The position numbers were made by a program, and so were the translations under genes. This document shows positions 46,801-61,800 of a stretch of DNA of 64,000 bases, piece by piece. A model generated the notes under the pieces. It was not told where the DNA came from. It made no database searches and was given only the letters and a program-made list of their open reading frames with translations. Within the stretch, counting starts at the first letter, position 1, and each line of letters opens with the position of its first letter. This DNA is from Blastobasis lacticolella (Eukaryota; Arthropoda; Insecta; Lepidoptera; Blastobasidae), in the NCBI GenBank assembly GCA_905147135.1, contig LR990053.1:5406501-5470500 (forward strand), written 5' to 3'.

Positions 46801-49800
46801 ATCAATCATTATACCACACAACAGTCAAAAAAACCGAAAAACCACTCACTGAGCTTGCTGACGTGCTTGTTCATCTTATCAATTGTGAGGTGCAGGATCT
46901 CCCACAGGTGGCCTTGCGTGAAGTAGCTCGCCATCTCCTTGGAGAAGAGCCACGTGGCCACCGCACCGCACTCCACGATCTGTGTCTTCAGCATCTTGTC
47001 GACCAGAACACAGACCATTTGCGGGTGCCGCTGCCACAGCTCCCAGACGTTGCGCAGAACGCAGATCTGGGCCTCCTCGGACTCCGCTAGGATCTGAGGG
47101 GAGATGGGACAGCATTAGGTTAATGTTTTCATTTTGCTTTTTCTTATATGAACCCTACTAAAATTATCATCTTGGCGTTAATGTCCCGGTTGTGTTTTCG
47201 CGCACGAAGGCCCGGAGTCCGCCTTGACCATAATCCATGATTTGGCAGATCAGGTAATTACAGTGGAGCGACTGCCATCTGACCTCCGTGACCCTGCTAC
47301 CAGGGGAACCTGACCAGATTGGATCATGGTTACACATCCAGTCGCCTGAATGTGCAGGATTCATCACGATGTTTTCCCTCGCCGTAAGAGCATCAGTTAG
47401 AGTTCAACTAACGTACATAACTCAGAAACTCATCTTACAGGCAATGCTATAATTGAACCTAAAATCTTCTCACTGGTGAGACTTATGACGTAGTAGTAGT
47501 AGTATGAATTGTGTAGAACTTTATTCACTACGATAGTATTCGTGCACAACCCGAAAATCGGTCTCCCCTTGCTTTCCTTCACCATGTTTATCAGAAAAAT
47601 AACCTCAGTATACAAAGCCAGAGACAAACTGTACGCTATAGTCATGGATGAAGTTTACGCTCATTTGTCCACGATTATTTATTTATTTATTTATATTGAC
47701 TTTGGACTGTCTCCGCGCACTTTGTATGTGCATGCAGTGATGCTAGGTAGTAACCCATTTTCTATTGCTGGTGGGTAAGTTGCTGTGCTGCTGTACACAA
47801 AAAAACCAACCTTGAACACGTAATGGAACTTGGAGATCGCAGCGAACGCATGCGATATGCTCTTGCTGCCAAGATTCAGCAACGTCTGCACAAACACGTC
47901 AATCTTGAGGGGGTTGTGGGGCGCCGAGTGCGCCGGGGGTTGGTCCCCGTCGCGGAGGGGGTTCGGGAGCTCCCGGAGAACGTTCAGAGCCTCCTCGGCG
48001 GTGCATTTGTTGCGCACGCAGACTACCAGCTGGTGGGCGGCCTCCGTGCCCGGCAGGGCCGCTGGGGAGAGAGATGTGCTGTTTAGAGTTTGGGTGTTCG
48101 TAAGTTATTTCAACAGTAATCCGAATAGTATATTTATTTAAACTAAAAATGGTTTAATCTTAAATAAATCGCGGGACAAGTGTTCATCTATCGTGTTGAG
48201 TCAAAATCTAAAACCTTAACAAAATTACGAGCAATTTAGACGAATAGAGAATGGTTAAACCTCTCTTCGCCAACGGTTTTAGAATGCAGGAGGTACACAT
48301 ATCGTTAAGAGTGTCGAGCTCGTTGCGGTGTTGCTAATTGATTAGCCTCAAAGTACATTATGCCTTAACATTCTCCCTCATCGGACTAAGTTCTGCAGCC
48401 GCACATTAACAATACAGGCAGCTCGTCTTTAGAATGACATACCTGAGGACGAACGAAAGGCGCAGAATCTATTTACTTTTAAAACACTTCTGAAATATTT
48501 TATTTTAAGTAACAGGTCGTAATGAATGCATATATAATAGGTATATATTTTTTGTATTTTAAAAATAGTAATTGTGTTTAAGGTTTTAATTTTATATTAA
48601 ATTTGGCTCTTACATTGAGATAAGTATTTACTGTTAAGTGGCAACTACTTAATCACTCTGTGTATGATCCACTGGTTGACTGTTAGACAAAGCCTCAATG
48701 GCTTTAAGTCTGCCAATTGCTGTCAATTGTGCAATAAAGAGGAAAAATAAAGCTCTACGAGCGTTGCTTAACCTTCGTTATCGATCTCGCAATCACGATG
48801 CCACTAGACCAGTCCACTAGACTAAAAGGCGTTAAAAGCCGCGCACATCCCTGCCAACTCATGTGGAAACGGTTCTAGCGCGGAGCGAACAGACAACGGA
48901 TAGATAAAGCGGCAAATTAATGTAGATGGCAATTTGGATAAGAGCACAATACCGGCGGCGCAGGCGCAGGCTGCTTGCGCAAACGCCCAGCAGTGGGAAA
49001 GCGCGGTGGGAACCGCCACTGATACGATTCTACATTATGTCACGCAGACATTTATCGTAACCTCACCCTAAAAAGGTTTTTAATCGGTTTTATTGGAGTA
49101 CTAGTAAAACAATATCCGATTTTAGCTCACAAATTCAAGACATCAAATCTTTGATTTCCGGACTATCCCTAGAACAGAGCCACACAAGATCAGAGATTTC
49201 CCAAATTGAAAGTAGGCTCTCTAAAGGCGAAGATAAATTGAAGCTAATAGAGTGTGATCTTGGCAACCTCCACAAAATTTGCACAACTCCAAAACCCAAC
49301 AACTCAGACATCCAAGCATCCAAGCAATACTTGGAAGAAAGTATAATTCAGGAACTCCAAGACCGCACCCACAGACGAAAAAATATAATTTTGGCCGGAA
49401 TACGTGAACAAATATCTTGCAGCCCCGAAGAAAGTGTAACTAAAGATAAAGCAGATGTGTTGGAAATTTTAAATAATAGCTTCAGAGATATACCACCACC
49501 GATAAATATTTTTCGAATTGGAAAATATAACCCAACAAAAAATCGAAGAATCAAGGTCTGCTTCGAGGGTCCTGATACTCCTAAAATGATGCTTCGTTTA
49601 AAAGATAATTTGCCTAGTACTTACAAGATATATTCCGATCAAACTCCAGCCCAACAAAAACATATGCAGAAACTCAAGGACGAATTGACTCGACGTGTGC
49701 AAGATGGAGAAAGTAATTTAGAAATAAAATACAACAAAGGTGTACCAAGAATCGTAAATACTGCCCCAAAAAACTAAATACCGTACCCAAACCTACATCC

Positions 49801-52800
49801 AAAGATAAAACCTACGAAATTATAGATAACTATGTCAAACTAAAGAGTAAGAAATCTCGCTTGAATATTTTGTACATTAATTCGAGAAGCATTTGTAACA
49901 AGTTTGACGAATTAAAATGTATCCTTAGTGCTATAACTACAACAACACATCTCGTGCTTTTGAGTGAGACATGGATTAAGTCAGAGGAGCACGCCCTAAC
50001 ATTCCGCCTACCGAATTACACCCACTATTATAACTATCGAACTGATAAAACAGGAGGAGGAGTATCCATCTTTGCTCACAACGATCTGAAACATAGTCTA
50101 TCTGAATCAACCTACTCTGGTGGCAATAACTATCTCTGGTTAAGTCTAGAAAGGTACGCTCTTAATATCGGACTAGTGTACAATCCCGGCAATACCGACT
50201 TTGATGAATTTATTGGAACTTTTGAATCACAGCTACAACAACGAAAACGAGGAATAGTATTTGGTGACTTCAATATTGATCTACTAGAGAAATCGAAAAA
50301 GAAGCAGAAGTACACTAATTGTCTAAGTGCAGCAAATTATAAAGTGTTAAATCCGATAAAAAAGAAATACCACACTAGAGGAAGCTCATCAAAAAAGTCG
50401 ATACTGGACCATGTCATCACAAGTTTGAAAAACGACAGCTACCACCTTACTTATATTGATACCTCATTTTCTGATCACAGGCAAATACACGTCACCTTGG
50501 AAAAACATAGGCCTCCACGGAAGGAACGTGTAACTTATAAGACTCTTAATTATGAAAAATTATATCGGAGAGTAGAAGCTTCTCAACTCCTATCGACAGA
50601 AGACTTTGATCAATTTGAAAAGACTTTAAAACAACAGATAGAACAAAGTTCAGAAAATAAAACAAAAATTTTGAATCTACCAAAACAAGACTGGATACAA
50701 AAGAAAATCATTGAAGAAATCAATAAGAGGAACGAGTTATGGGTCAATTTGCAAAAGGATTTGGACAATACTACATTACAAACCCAATTCAAGATGCAAA
50801 AAGATATCACCGCCAAATTGATCAAATCATCTAAAGATACCTATTACTATACTCAACTTACCAACTGTAGTAAGAAACCTAAAAAGTTGTGGAATATAAT
50901 AAACGAACTCTCCAATAACAAACTAAAATCAAGTTGTGCACCCCCAAAACTTAAAATTAATTCAAAAATAATTACGGACCCTACTGAAATCTGCAGCTCA
51001 TTTAATAGCTATTTCTCGTCAATAGGTTCAATCCTGGCACAAAAAATTCTATCAAAACTACAAAACATACAAGACAACATTCCACCTAAAAACACAAACA
51101 TTCATGCACAAAAATTAATAGATTTTGCTCCTACTACTAACGAAGAAGTACTTAAGATAATAGACAACCTAGACCCTAACTCCACTACTGGTCTGGATGG
51201 TATCAGTACGAAAGCCATAAAATGCATTAAAACTTTGATAGTTCCCGGTCTCGTAGCGTGCTTTAACAAATGCCTTTCGGAAGGATACTTCCCAGACATT
51301 TTAAAAACCGCAAAAGTAAGCCCAATATACAAGTCTGGCACTAAATCCGATCCAGGAAACTATAGGCCGATATCAGTCCTTCCAGTACTCTCAAAAATTC
51401 TAGAAAAGATCCTACATAAACGCTTGAAAACCCATTTAGAGTCCATTAATTTTATTACTAATCGTCAATTTGGTTTTAGACGTAAGAGAAATACCTTAGC
51501 TGCAACTATAGACTTAATTACTAAAATCAGACAAAATATAGATGACAAAAAAATCGTGTTAGGTGTATTTATTGACCTTCAGAAGGCATTTGATACTGTC
51601 AGTCACTCTCTACTAATAAACAAGCTTGAAAATATTGGTATTGGTGGTAGTGCATTAAACATGTTTAAGTCTTATTTACAGAATAGGCAGCAAATAGTAA
51701 AAATCAATGATTTCCAAAGTTCACCCCTTCCAATATCTTACGGCATTCCCCAAGGTTCTATTTTGGGACCTCTCTTGTTTACAATTTATATTAACACGGT
51801 ATGTGATCTAGATTTACATGCCCACATAACTCTATATGCAGACGACACATGCTTGTTTTATTTTGGATCAAGCATACAAAACATTATCGAGAAAGCTCAA
51901 AAAGACTTAAATACTTTGCATATATGGCTACAGGCAAATTTACTGACAATTAACGTCTCTAAAACGTCATATATCATTTTTAAAGCTAAAAACAAGTCCA
52001 TCCCATCATATGCATCCTTGAGGATCAATAATACACCAATACAGGAAAAGCAAGTGGAAAAATACTTAGGGCTACGACTGGATAGCCGATTAACTTTTGA
52101 TGTGCATATTGACCACATCAAAAATAAACTGTCGTCGTTGATGGGGTCATTGCGCGGAATCGTACGATGTTTTCCCCGAAATGTACGCATACTTATCTAC
52201 AACTCATTAGTAAAGTCACACTTAATGCATCTAATAGAGATCTGGGGTAGTGCATCTAAAACAAAATTGTCCGAACTACAAATCATACAGAACAAATTGG
52301 TAAAAATCATTTTTCATTATTCATATCTCACACCCACTAACAAAATATATAAAAAAACGAACTTAATGAACATTAAAGAATTACATAATTATTGTATGTG
52401 TACAATTATATGGAAAATCTTAAATGAAAATATTTATATACCAATCACTCTCACTAAACTCGGGCAAGTGTCTAAACGCTCCACAAGACGCGCTAACTAT
52501 CTTGTACTACCGAAGATAAGAACGAACTATGGCAAAAAAATGTTAACATATGAGGGTGCGCAACTTTTTAACAACTTACCGTCCAATATAAAAACTACGG
52601 AAACTTACATTGAATTTAAGAGAAAGTTGAACGATTTTATACTTAAAGAATGTCGTATTTAAAGATAAGAGATTCCTGGGTAACAATTCTAGTTTATTCA
52701 ATGCAACCTACTTGTGTATAACAGTGAAGTGTTCTGGTGTGCGTTACGAACGACAAACTAAATTAATTGTGTAAGTTATTTTCTCATGTAAGTGATGTTG

Positions 52801-55800
52801 TATCTTTTATGAGAATAAATATGTTTAAACCTTACTAGCCTAAAAAAGTTACTAGTATAAAAAACTGACTTATCTTATTTCGTGAACAAACAATGCCCAA
52901 AATCACGACTTGCTGTATCAATCACACTATGTATATTGTGTATAAATGTCTTGAATTATACAAGAAATACATAGAATGTGAATTTCACCGAATATTGCTG
53001 CACATTATCCATTTAAATACATAATTTCCTGAACCAAACAGGACAAGTCAGTTTGGACACGTTATAGATTTAATCACTTTTATACAACTTTAAAAATTAT
53101 TTTATTGTATGGACTATTATGTACCTACTTTGAAAGTGCGATATTGTAAGCGAAATCATGTAGTTAGCTTGACAGACAGCGGACAGGCCAGACATTAGTG
53201 TCAAGTGGAAAAAAAATATGCTCGTATATTTACAAAATAAAAAGAAATAACATATCATTATATTAAACGGGACTCACACGCGAGTTTAGTTTGAAACAAA
53301 TAAAAAAAACAAATTTAGCTCTGTTTATACACATCAACAACCTGTCACAGTCCACTGCTGGGCTTGAGCCTCCTTCACATGAGGTATGGAGGGGTTTGTC
53401 TTAATCTCCACGCTAGACAGGCGGGTTGGAGTGTTTAAAACATATCACAGACCACGCTGCTCCCATTTTCTAATCAACGGAAATCCCAGCTGGTCTGCCT
53501 TTAAGTTATCAGTCACCTCGTAAGATATTTGTGACTGGTAGGAGTAAGTGCTTAATTCTACTCTGCCGGACACCACACGGCACACAACACGCCGTACACA
53601 TACGCATTTACACTACAATTTAACTCAACGCTCACTTGTAACTTCGCTACGGGGAACATGAATGGCAAATTGTAAATCGCCAAGAGTAGCTCGAATCCAG
53701 AGTAGGCAGGAATACGCATCTTGGTTACATAATACCTAAATGCGTGTGGAATCTAGTCGTTTGAGAGAAGGGTTGTTTATTATTTGGTATTTATTTACAA
53801 ACCCAAAACTAATTATTGTTCACAGTCGGAGCTACACACAGCCCTACGTGCAAGAGACACCGGGCAGCTAAGGAAACAGTAGGCCATGTGGTACTATAGT
53901 GACGGAGTAAAATACCACAGAACTCATTAGGAACAGGATCCCCCCGAGAAAGCTGCGAACGTTCAGAGGCTGGAGGGAGCTGGGCTGTCTAAATTAGCCC
54001 GCCTTACTCACGCGTAATGGACCAAATTAGAGTCCAAGCGCGGGAAAAGGGAGCTAACAAACCTAATCATACAAAGTCAATATGCATCCTCGCAATATAA
54101 AAGCCAGCTATGTTAATGCGACATTCCGCGCCTGCGCATCGCGTTCCGCGTGCGGCGCGCGCAGGCACGCCGCTGAAAAACGCTGCGAGATGGAAAGTGC
54201 GCACGCGACGGTTTTCACTCGCGCGCAGGGGTGGCCAGTGATTTGTTACGAGGCTAGTGTTTCCCGATCGCGCTCCGTACAAACGTAGTTTGTTCATATT
54301 TTCTAAAGTCAATCAAATTTTGTAGACGTGTAACGTGTTGGCTTTGATAGCGTAATATTGTAAATATCATAAAACCACGTTTGTACGGAGCGCGCTCAGG
54401 AAATTTCACTTAAGTATCTTCATCACTGCGAACTCCAAGCCGCCTGATAAGTTTGGAGACCCCCCTACGAATGAGGAGGTCTAGTCAAACAGTTATGGGC
54501 TGTTGCAATATTAACCCTAATAACTTATAATAAATTGCCTAAGCAGGCAACCCTACGATCACATAGGCATATAGTACGATACATAGTAGGCATTCGCGTG
54601 GTTGTGGACACTTGTTCACTACCACACCAAAAGACAGTATGTATAGTTATGCAAATGGCCCAGAGTAATAGTAGTGAAATGAAACTACTAATTACCAGCT
54701 ATATTTAAAAGATGCGTGTCTTACTTTCTTTCATGTAGGAAGGTGACACATTTTAGTCATTTTATGCTCATTGAGAAAAGGATTCCTAAATATATCAAAA
54801 TTAATACATTTGATTGTGTGTTTGTACTGTAAAGAATGTGATATACAATTCTTCAAATAGGGATGATGACTGGGTCAAAATGTTTAAAATCTAATTAGTT
54901 CGTCAGTTAAAGAAAAGACAAACATAAAGCGTATGGCGTAAATTTTCGGATTGGGGCTCTTGACGTCACTACCGCATGACGTTAAAATTTCACCTCAGGC
55001 GTGACGTCACGCAACATTTCAACATGCTTCCAAAGAAAAAATATTTGTTTAATATTTTTTTAACTCTACCTGACGGACTAATAAAATATTTTCAGACATC
55101 GTTCCTATTGCGATGTACCTTTGCTGAGTTTTGCTTGTCTTCCACTGGGGACCGACTAATAAAATGTTTTCAGACATCATTCCTATTGCGATGTACCTTT
55201 GCTGAGTTTTGCTTGTCTTCCACTGGGGACCCTGAGACTGGTTACTCTCGAGAGCCGATTGCACCAAGTGATGGTAAGTTTTTAAGAATTACGACAGGGA
55301 AGGTAAGCGGAGAAGAATTGAAAGCACATAGTATAATATATACATATGTGCTTTCAATATAATGAAGTCTCCGGGCAACAACTAGTAATTAAGGGTGTGT
55401 GTAACTAATGGAGTTGAAAATCGTGTGTATGTTTTCAAGCGACTTAGCTCACTGTCTATTTAACCTTTTTCGTGAATTACAGTAAGCAAGGTGGTAAAAA
55501 GTCACCACGACTGCCTGACTACCTAGTCCACGCCACGTCACCCGTATGGGACTACACATGCGGGTAACGACTTCGCAGGTACCAGCTGGATGCGGAAGGA
55601 ACAGGACCGGCATGTTAGAGATCTCTGGGGGAGGCCACTGCCCAGCAATGGGCGTCTTTCGCCTGATATGATGATGACCACCACTGAGTTCGACAAGACT
55701 GTCCGTCAATACAAAAAAATGTGTTGTACAGAGAAAAGGATGTCCTGAAAAGGGATATTATGATGAAGGGTCCTTTTGAGAAAGGGACATTGTCAGCTGG

Positions 55801-58800
55801 ATTTAACTTAACCGAATGCTATAGATACAATAAAAATGTATGACAAATGACAATAAATTGTATTGAAATGCAAGTGAAATTCGACTCACGGTATGTTTTT
55901 TTCCTAAACAATGTATAAAGAAATAAATAACCGTTTAACGTGTCGACTTTCGCCAAACGTCAACACGAACTTGTACAAAATCGCGCAGAAACCAAGCGCA
56001 ACATACAAATGAAAACTACGTTCGTTTGAACTGCTTCGAATTCATTGCTTTCAAAAATGTCCACATAAGTGAAAGGATTAAAATAGCTAGATAGGTCGCG
56101 AATATAAAATAACAGTTAATAGTAACCGACTAAGCCCACTCTACTTATAAATCCGTTGTTTTTTAAATCTTCCAAGTGAAGCTATTGCTGCTTTAAATAA
56201 AATTTAATGATTTCATTACTTATTCCCGCAGCGGGATGTTGGCTGTTGACTGTAGCCAGGAAGGGCAGGCAGAAAGGTTAGCAACTCTTTGTTCCACAAA
56301 ATTCTGCAAGCGTTCCGCTCTGAGACAAATAATCGGTCAATTATTCAAAATACAATACAAATAACAGAAACTAATACATTGATAAGTCGTTGAATTGCAT
56401 AAAATTAGTTTCTTTTGCATTTTTGTCTTGATAAAAAGTGACGGGCTTGTCTCGTCGAAACGTATTGCGCTGTGCGTGTAACGCGTTCTCCTTTCCTTTA
56501 CTACATATGGATGGTAAGGCTCTGGAGCACCCAGGGCTGGCTGGCGGGGCGCGCGCGCGCAGCCCGGGCGGCCGCAGTCCGCGCCAACAGACGCGCCCGC
56601 GCCGCACGCGTCAAACACAACGCGGTAACAAACTAACAGTAACAGAAACAAACTTGAAAAAAGCTGAGTTAATAAATTATCGTGAATGAAACCTTAACCT
56701 CAGCTAAGTTGTAACGGTCGAGATATCCTTCGGAAGTGCCTCGCCCTGGCCGGGATCGAATGATAGTAAAAATGCGGACACCGCTGGTGTGTGTGTTACT
56801 CGTGTTAATTGTGAGTATTATTTCAGTATCTTGGGGATCCTGTTCGTGGGGAGCCGGTGGGTGCAAGAGGCACAGAGCAAGTCGGCGTGAAAGGCCTAAG
56901 AGGAGACCTAAGTCCAGCAGTGTCCATCCTATGACTGATAACAGACATTATTATCATAAGATGATAATATCAATATCTGAATGTCATGGACAGCCACTCC
57001 AAATACAAACAGATAATTTATTTGGATCGCAATATAGTTGGTAAAAGTTCAGTGGTTTTCTTTTCGGTTCATGCTTTTCGGACGCATGGTCCACTAGTCA
57101 TAACAGATGCAAACACCACTATTTTAGGGTAAAAAATGCGGATGTTAAAAATAAAATATACAATTTTATTTAACAGAAACCGTAGGTATCCATAGAAGTA
57201 CATCATGTCGTAAGTTCGTGTATGATTGCGAGGGATTTATCTCTCAGGTATAGTTTTTTCCAGAATACACTATATTATTTTATAGAAAGACTTATAATTA
57301 TTACGAAAGCTTATCTTCAAAAATTTTTTTTTTTCAAAATCATTGAAACACTTGCTTCAGTAGAATTAATACAATATACAGTCACGGGGCGCCAATCGGC
57401 TCCCGAGACTGTCAAACCAGTAGAAGATACCACAATACTCTGACAACCCAACAAACAACTGCTACCCACGATCCCGATCAAATGAAAGAATGTTGTAACA
57501 TCGCACACACAGATCTTGGCAATAAATTACCCAGCTAGAAGAAAGAAACGAGATAGAATTCCAATCGTGAAATGTGCTGATGAAGACATATCACTCTGCA
57601 CGCTCAATAGCTCGCGCTGTTGTTGTCGTCGTTAGGGTTGTCTAGCGTATCGCGTAGTTACTATACTTTCGAGTAATAGCCACGTATCATAACAAATCTT
57701 ATGTCACACAAAAACTACTTACTTTATTTTGTTTTTACTAACAGAAGTTGAGGTGGTTCAAGTCCAGCAATGGGATGTTGATGTGATGTGTTGTACAAAT
57801 ATCAGTAATGTTCTCAAAAAAACTGGAAAAGAGTTGTGGATATTTGCGAGGATAGGGAGTTGTCAGGACAGAGCGTGGCGGTCCATAGTCTCTGTCCTGC
57901 CCCAAATGTGGGACACAGGCGTGAGCTTTATGTATGTATGTATATTCTTCTGTTAACTAGGTTTTCTTCCTCAACAGTTTTATCGGAATTAAACGGATTT
58001 GAACCCACGATATGCTATAATCGCTACTAATAATCAACCACGGAGTTGCGTGAGTGATCAAGCGGAGCTTCCTAGCGAGCTCCTGCCCACGCGTGTCAAC
58101 CCTGACAGTTAGCGACGGCTACCTAGCCGTCGTTAACTTGTCACAGGAGTAGGGCGATGTGCTGCGCGTGGTTTTTTGACGACGCCTTTTCTCTAAATAC
58201 ATTCCCACTAGACCTTCTTTTCATTTTTATTAGCGGTGTTTAGGCCAGAGCTTCGTCGGGTAAGTTGGATCATCTTAAGAAGATGCCCCCCTTACCCACC
58301 AAATAAATCGACCGTAATAGGAACGCTAATATAAGACAATCGGTCGACGATCCTAATCACAACGTAGGCATAAACCTCGCGGTCACAACCACTCGACAAG
58401 GTCTCAATTCAATTACGCTTAGTTAGGCAAATAAATTGTATTATAACAAGATTTCGTGTAATAATTAGCGCATTAAAAACGCGTAATGCGACAGACATTG
58501 ACCTCTCGAGCTCCCATTGTGGGTCGCTCCCACGTTGCAAAGATGTCTACGGATTAGACCAGCTGTATCCATCACCCGAAATATGTCGAAAAAGAGATAC
58601 AGTGGAACTATGTGGTCTCTGCCTACTCTATACCAATATAGTGGGTCGGCACAACATGATACTCGGACATGACGTTATGTATGAATATATTAAGTTTCGT
58701 TTTTTATTTGTTTTCGACTTAACACCGTAGCTACAAAAAAGCAAATGGCTCACTTCATAAAAAGTGATGAACTATTGTCATCGTAACATCTACGATACAA

Positions 58801-61800
58801 AGCTACATTTTCCTGGTTTGTTTCCTCACCGTTTGCCGAACGTTTGTTCTCTATACAACATACTCAGTTCACATACAACAGAATTTCCTTTAAACATACA
58901 CTGCGATATTATTATATTATTACTGCCTTTAAACATACACTGCGATATATTTAACATAGTACTGCGATATTATTTCCGCTATTACTTACCTACAAGTCGA
59001 TACACTTCTTTAACCAAGTCAACAAATGTTTCCAAAATTTCTCCCCAGATTCGCTCAAATCCCGTCGCCGTTATTGGGACCTACATGGCGTCACGCCGCG
59101 CGCGCATGTGGGTCTAGATCATAACCAGCGATAGATAACCAGATAAAGGCACTATCCGCCACATAAGCGATGTAATCGCCGGTAACAATAAGGCAATATG
59201 CAATACGCCGGCGCCACGCTGGCTTTCTTGTGAAATATGCCTCGCGCGAGCGCTCGTATCAACGTTGTAAGACGGCAAAGCCGTATTTCGTACAAACCCC
59301 TCTGGACATATGTATAACGGCCGCTCTAATCGTTATTTTAGTTTAAATAATCGTTAAATTCACGCTACAATAAAGAATAGCTTCGTATCAACCTTCGTTC
59401 AGATGGAGTAATGGTTCGTGGGAGTTTCACAAGAGCGCTTTGTAAGCCATTTTGCACCCAATTATTGTATATGGCGCTAGATTTACCATTGTCTGTTCGA
59501 TTTCGCATCTGGAGTGAACGTTGCATCATAGAAGCATTTATTTTCACCGGTGTTATTATGAAATTATTTATTGTAAAGAATTAATATAGAACCAATATAT
59601 CCAAGCATAATATTGGAAAACATTGCAGGCGTCGGCGCGCCGCACGCAATCGCATTTACAACACGACGTCGCGCACCACTTTCCCGACAAACGCCATTTT
59701 ACTTTCAAACGCACGCTGAAATATTTTTTGTCAAATCGTATGCGAACGCGGCTCTCGAGTGTAGCTTGTTAATTAGGCGTGTCAGCTGTCGTATAACTGT
59801 ACGTAATTTCGTTTACAGGTGCATAGAGAATGCCGGGCGGAAGGCGAGTTTAGGCCCACGCCGATCCCGCTCAGCGAATGGCAGTTCGAGTCCGAGGGCC
59901 GGACGCGGGAGCCCGCCGCCCCCGCACCACCCCCCGCGCAACCCCTGCCCGCCCCGCCGACACACTACTGGGAAGACGCCCTCAGGCATAGCGTATATCT
60001 CACCCTCGTCAGAGACAAAATTGACGAACTTATCGCCAAAGAACAGGTCATCTCACCGAACACTAAACCGAGCCAGCCCGCAACAGTAGTCGCAAGCGAC
60101 GACCACAATCTATGGGAAAAAATCAAATCTGCACCGTTCACCCTGACGAAATATGACGGCTTCCAAACGTACGGAGACATCACCGTAATGGCTACGGGAC
60201 GACTGATGGAGGACAATGACGGATTTCGTTTTGTTGAAGATAAACCCTGCTTCAACAGCACCTGCCTGGAAGGAGCGAAAGCGATATGGTCAGTGAAAAG
60301 AATAAGGCAGAAGGATGAGGACTCGGCACCGGACCAAAATGACTACCATTACGAGCTAACTTTTTCAGTGATTTCCCAATCGCTGAAAAGACAGAGGAAA
60401 CCCTTTGAGAATCCTGTGAGAACGTTTACAGTGCGAGAATCGACTCCTGAGAGGGTAGTCGAGATGCCACAGGAGCACCGCAGCAACGAACGAGCCCCCG
60501 TCACGGCCAGGCCGGGCCGAGCGACGTGGTTCCACAAGAATATAGAACACGAAGAACAAAGTCGGCGATATCAGAGTGGTCTGGACAGACTCTTTTCCTC
60601 TTTGTTTTCAGATGATGATGAGGTAAATTATGACAAGCGTCCAAGATATAGACCGCAACAAATTTCTTATCCCCATATGCCGCCTATGGGGTACACCCAG
60701 CATTCGAAAGCAGCATACGTGGGCTCACCGAGCGACCAACAAAAGAGGCTTACAACGTACCCGTACAAACAGAATTACAAATATTCACACCCTATTCCAC
60801 CTGCGACACCACCTCACGCGCAACACCATTACGCGGACGCGGATGTATACCCAGCACCCAACCATCCTTTTGGGACCTCATCCGATTATCGTTACCATAT
60901 GTCTAAGCCCACAAAACCTACACGGCCAGCTGTTTTGCCCACACCGATTGCAGAAAGTTCTGCGCCCAAAAACTGGACTTACACTGAGAATACTAATAAA
61001 AATAATACTATCACAGAAACTACAACGAAAGTTGGGGACATCATCACTGGACAAATGATTCAAACTAAACCTTTAACAAGGCCGATGCCTTATAAAATAC
61101 ATTATATGCCAGCACATGTGCGACCCCCAGTGTACAACGCCCCACCAGGTGTGTTCGTTACAATGGACAAGAAACCATTTAAACCGATGCCACCGTTAAA
61201 ATATATGCCACCAACAAAACATTCAAAACTGAATAAGCCAATAGATTTCCGCCCAAGCCCTCAAGTTCATGACATGCAGCAGTTTTCGGAGCCAGATCCT
61301 TTAAAAGACACTGCCTTTAGACCAATTACTTGGAATTATTCTTATACGAATACTACCGAAAAAATTGAAGTTGCTGAGAGTAATGTACCCCTAAATAACA
61401 CAAAAAAATCGATTACAAAAGGTAAAAAGCCTCCCAAAAAACATGAGAATATTAAGGCTGTAAGAGGTACAACATCTGTACCAGAAATAATTACAGCCGG
61501 TAGTTCGGAGGATAACGATTCGCTGGAATGGGCAAACATTGTTGGAGCTTTCGCAAAAACTACGCCAATGGTATCACAGAAAGAAACGACTGAAATACCA
61601 CCAACGACTACTACTATAACCACAACTACCACACATACAGTTCCTGTATTAACTACGCGTAAGAGAAAGAGAACCAGAACTACAACCACTATCAAGCCTG
61701 AAGAAGTAACGATCGCTACTCAAAAGCCAACTAAACGAACCCGCCCACCACCAAAATTCACTAAAACATCGGAAAAGATTAAGAAACACAAACGTGTCAC

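Larger units (their letters stand above)
49107..52849 (+). mobile_element. Non-LTR retrotransposon (LINE), 5'-truncated, with intact ORF2
   Basis: The element carries a coiled-coil/RRM-type ORF1 (5' end missing) and a full endonuclease-RT ORF2, in the orientation opposite to NCBP1. TACTAGTA occurs immediately before (49099-49106) and after (52850-52857) and may be the 8-bp target duplication. The 3'UTR has GAGAATAAATATG near its end. By its RT sequence it belongs to the Jockey superfamily (CR1/L2/Daphne-like). ORF1 has no start codon because the copy is truncated, so this copy is probably not autonomous. Confidence 0.85.

Noticed and set aside
54976..55362. 128-residue gene across the 78-bp duplication
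   Set aside because: No recognisable domain; the open frame follows from the multiple-of-three duplication.
59613..60089. 158-residue open frame
   Set aside because: It overlaps the start of the 1067-codon exon in another frame and shows no domain; a shadow of GC-rich coding sequence.
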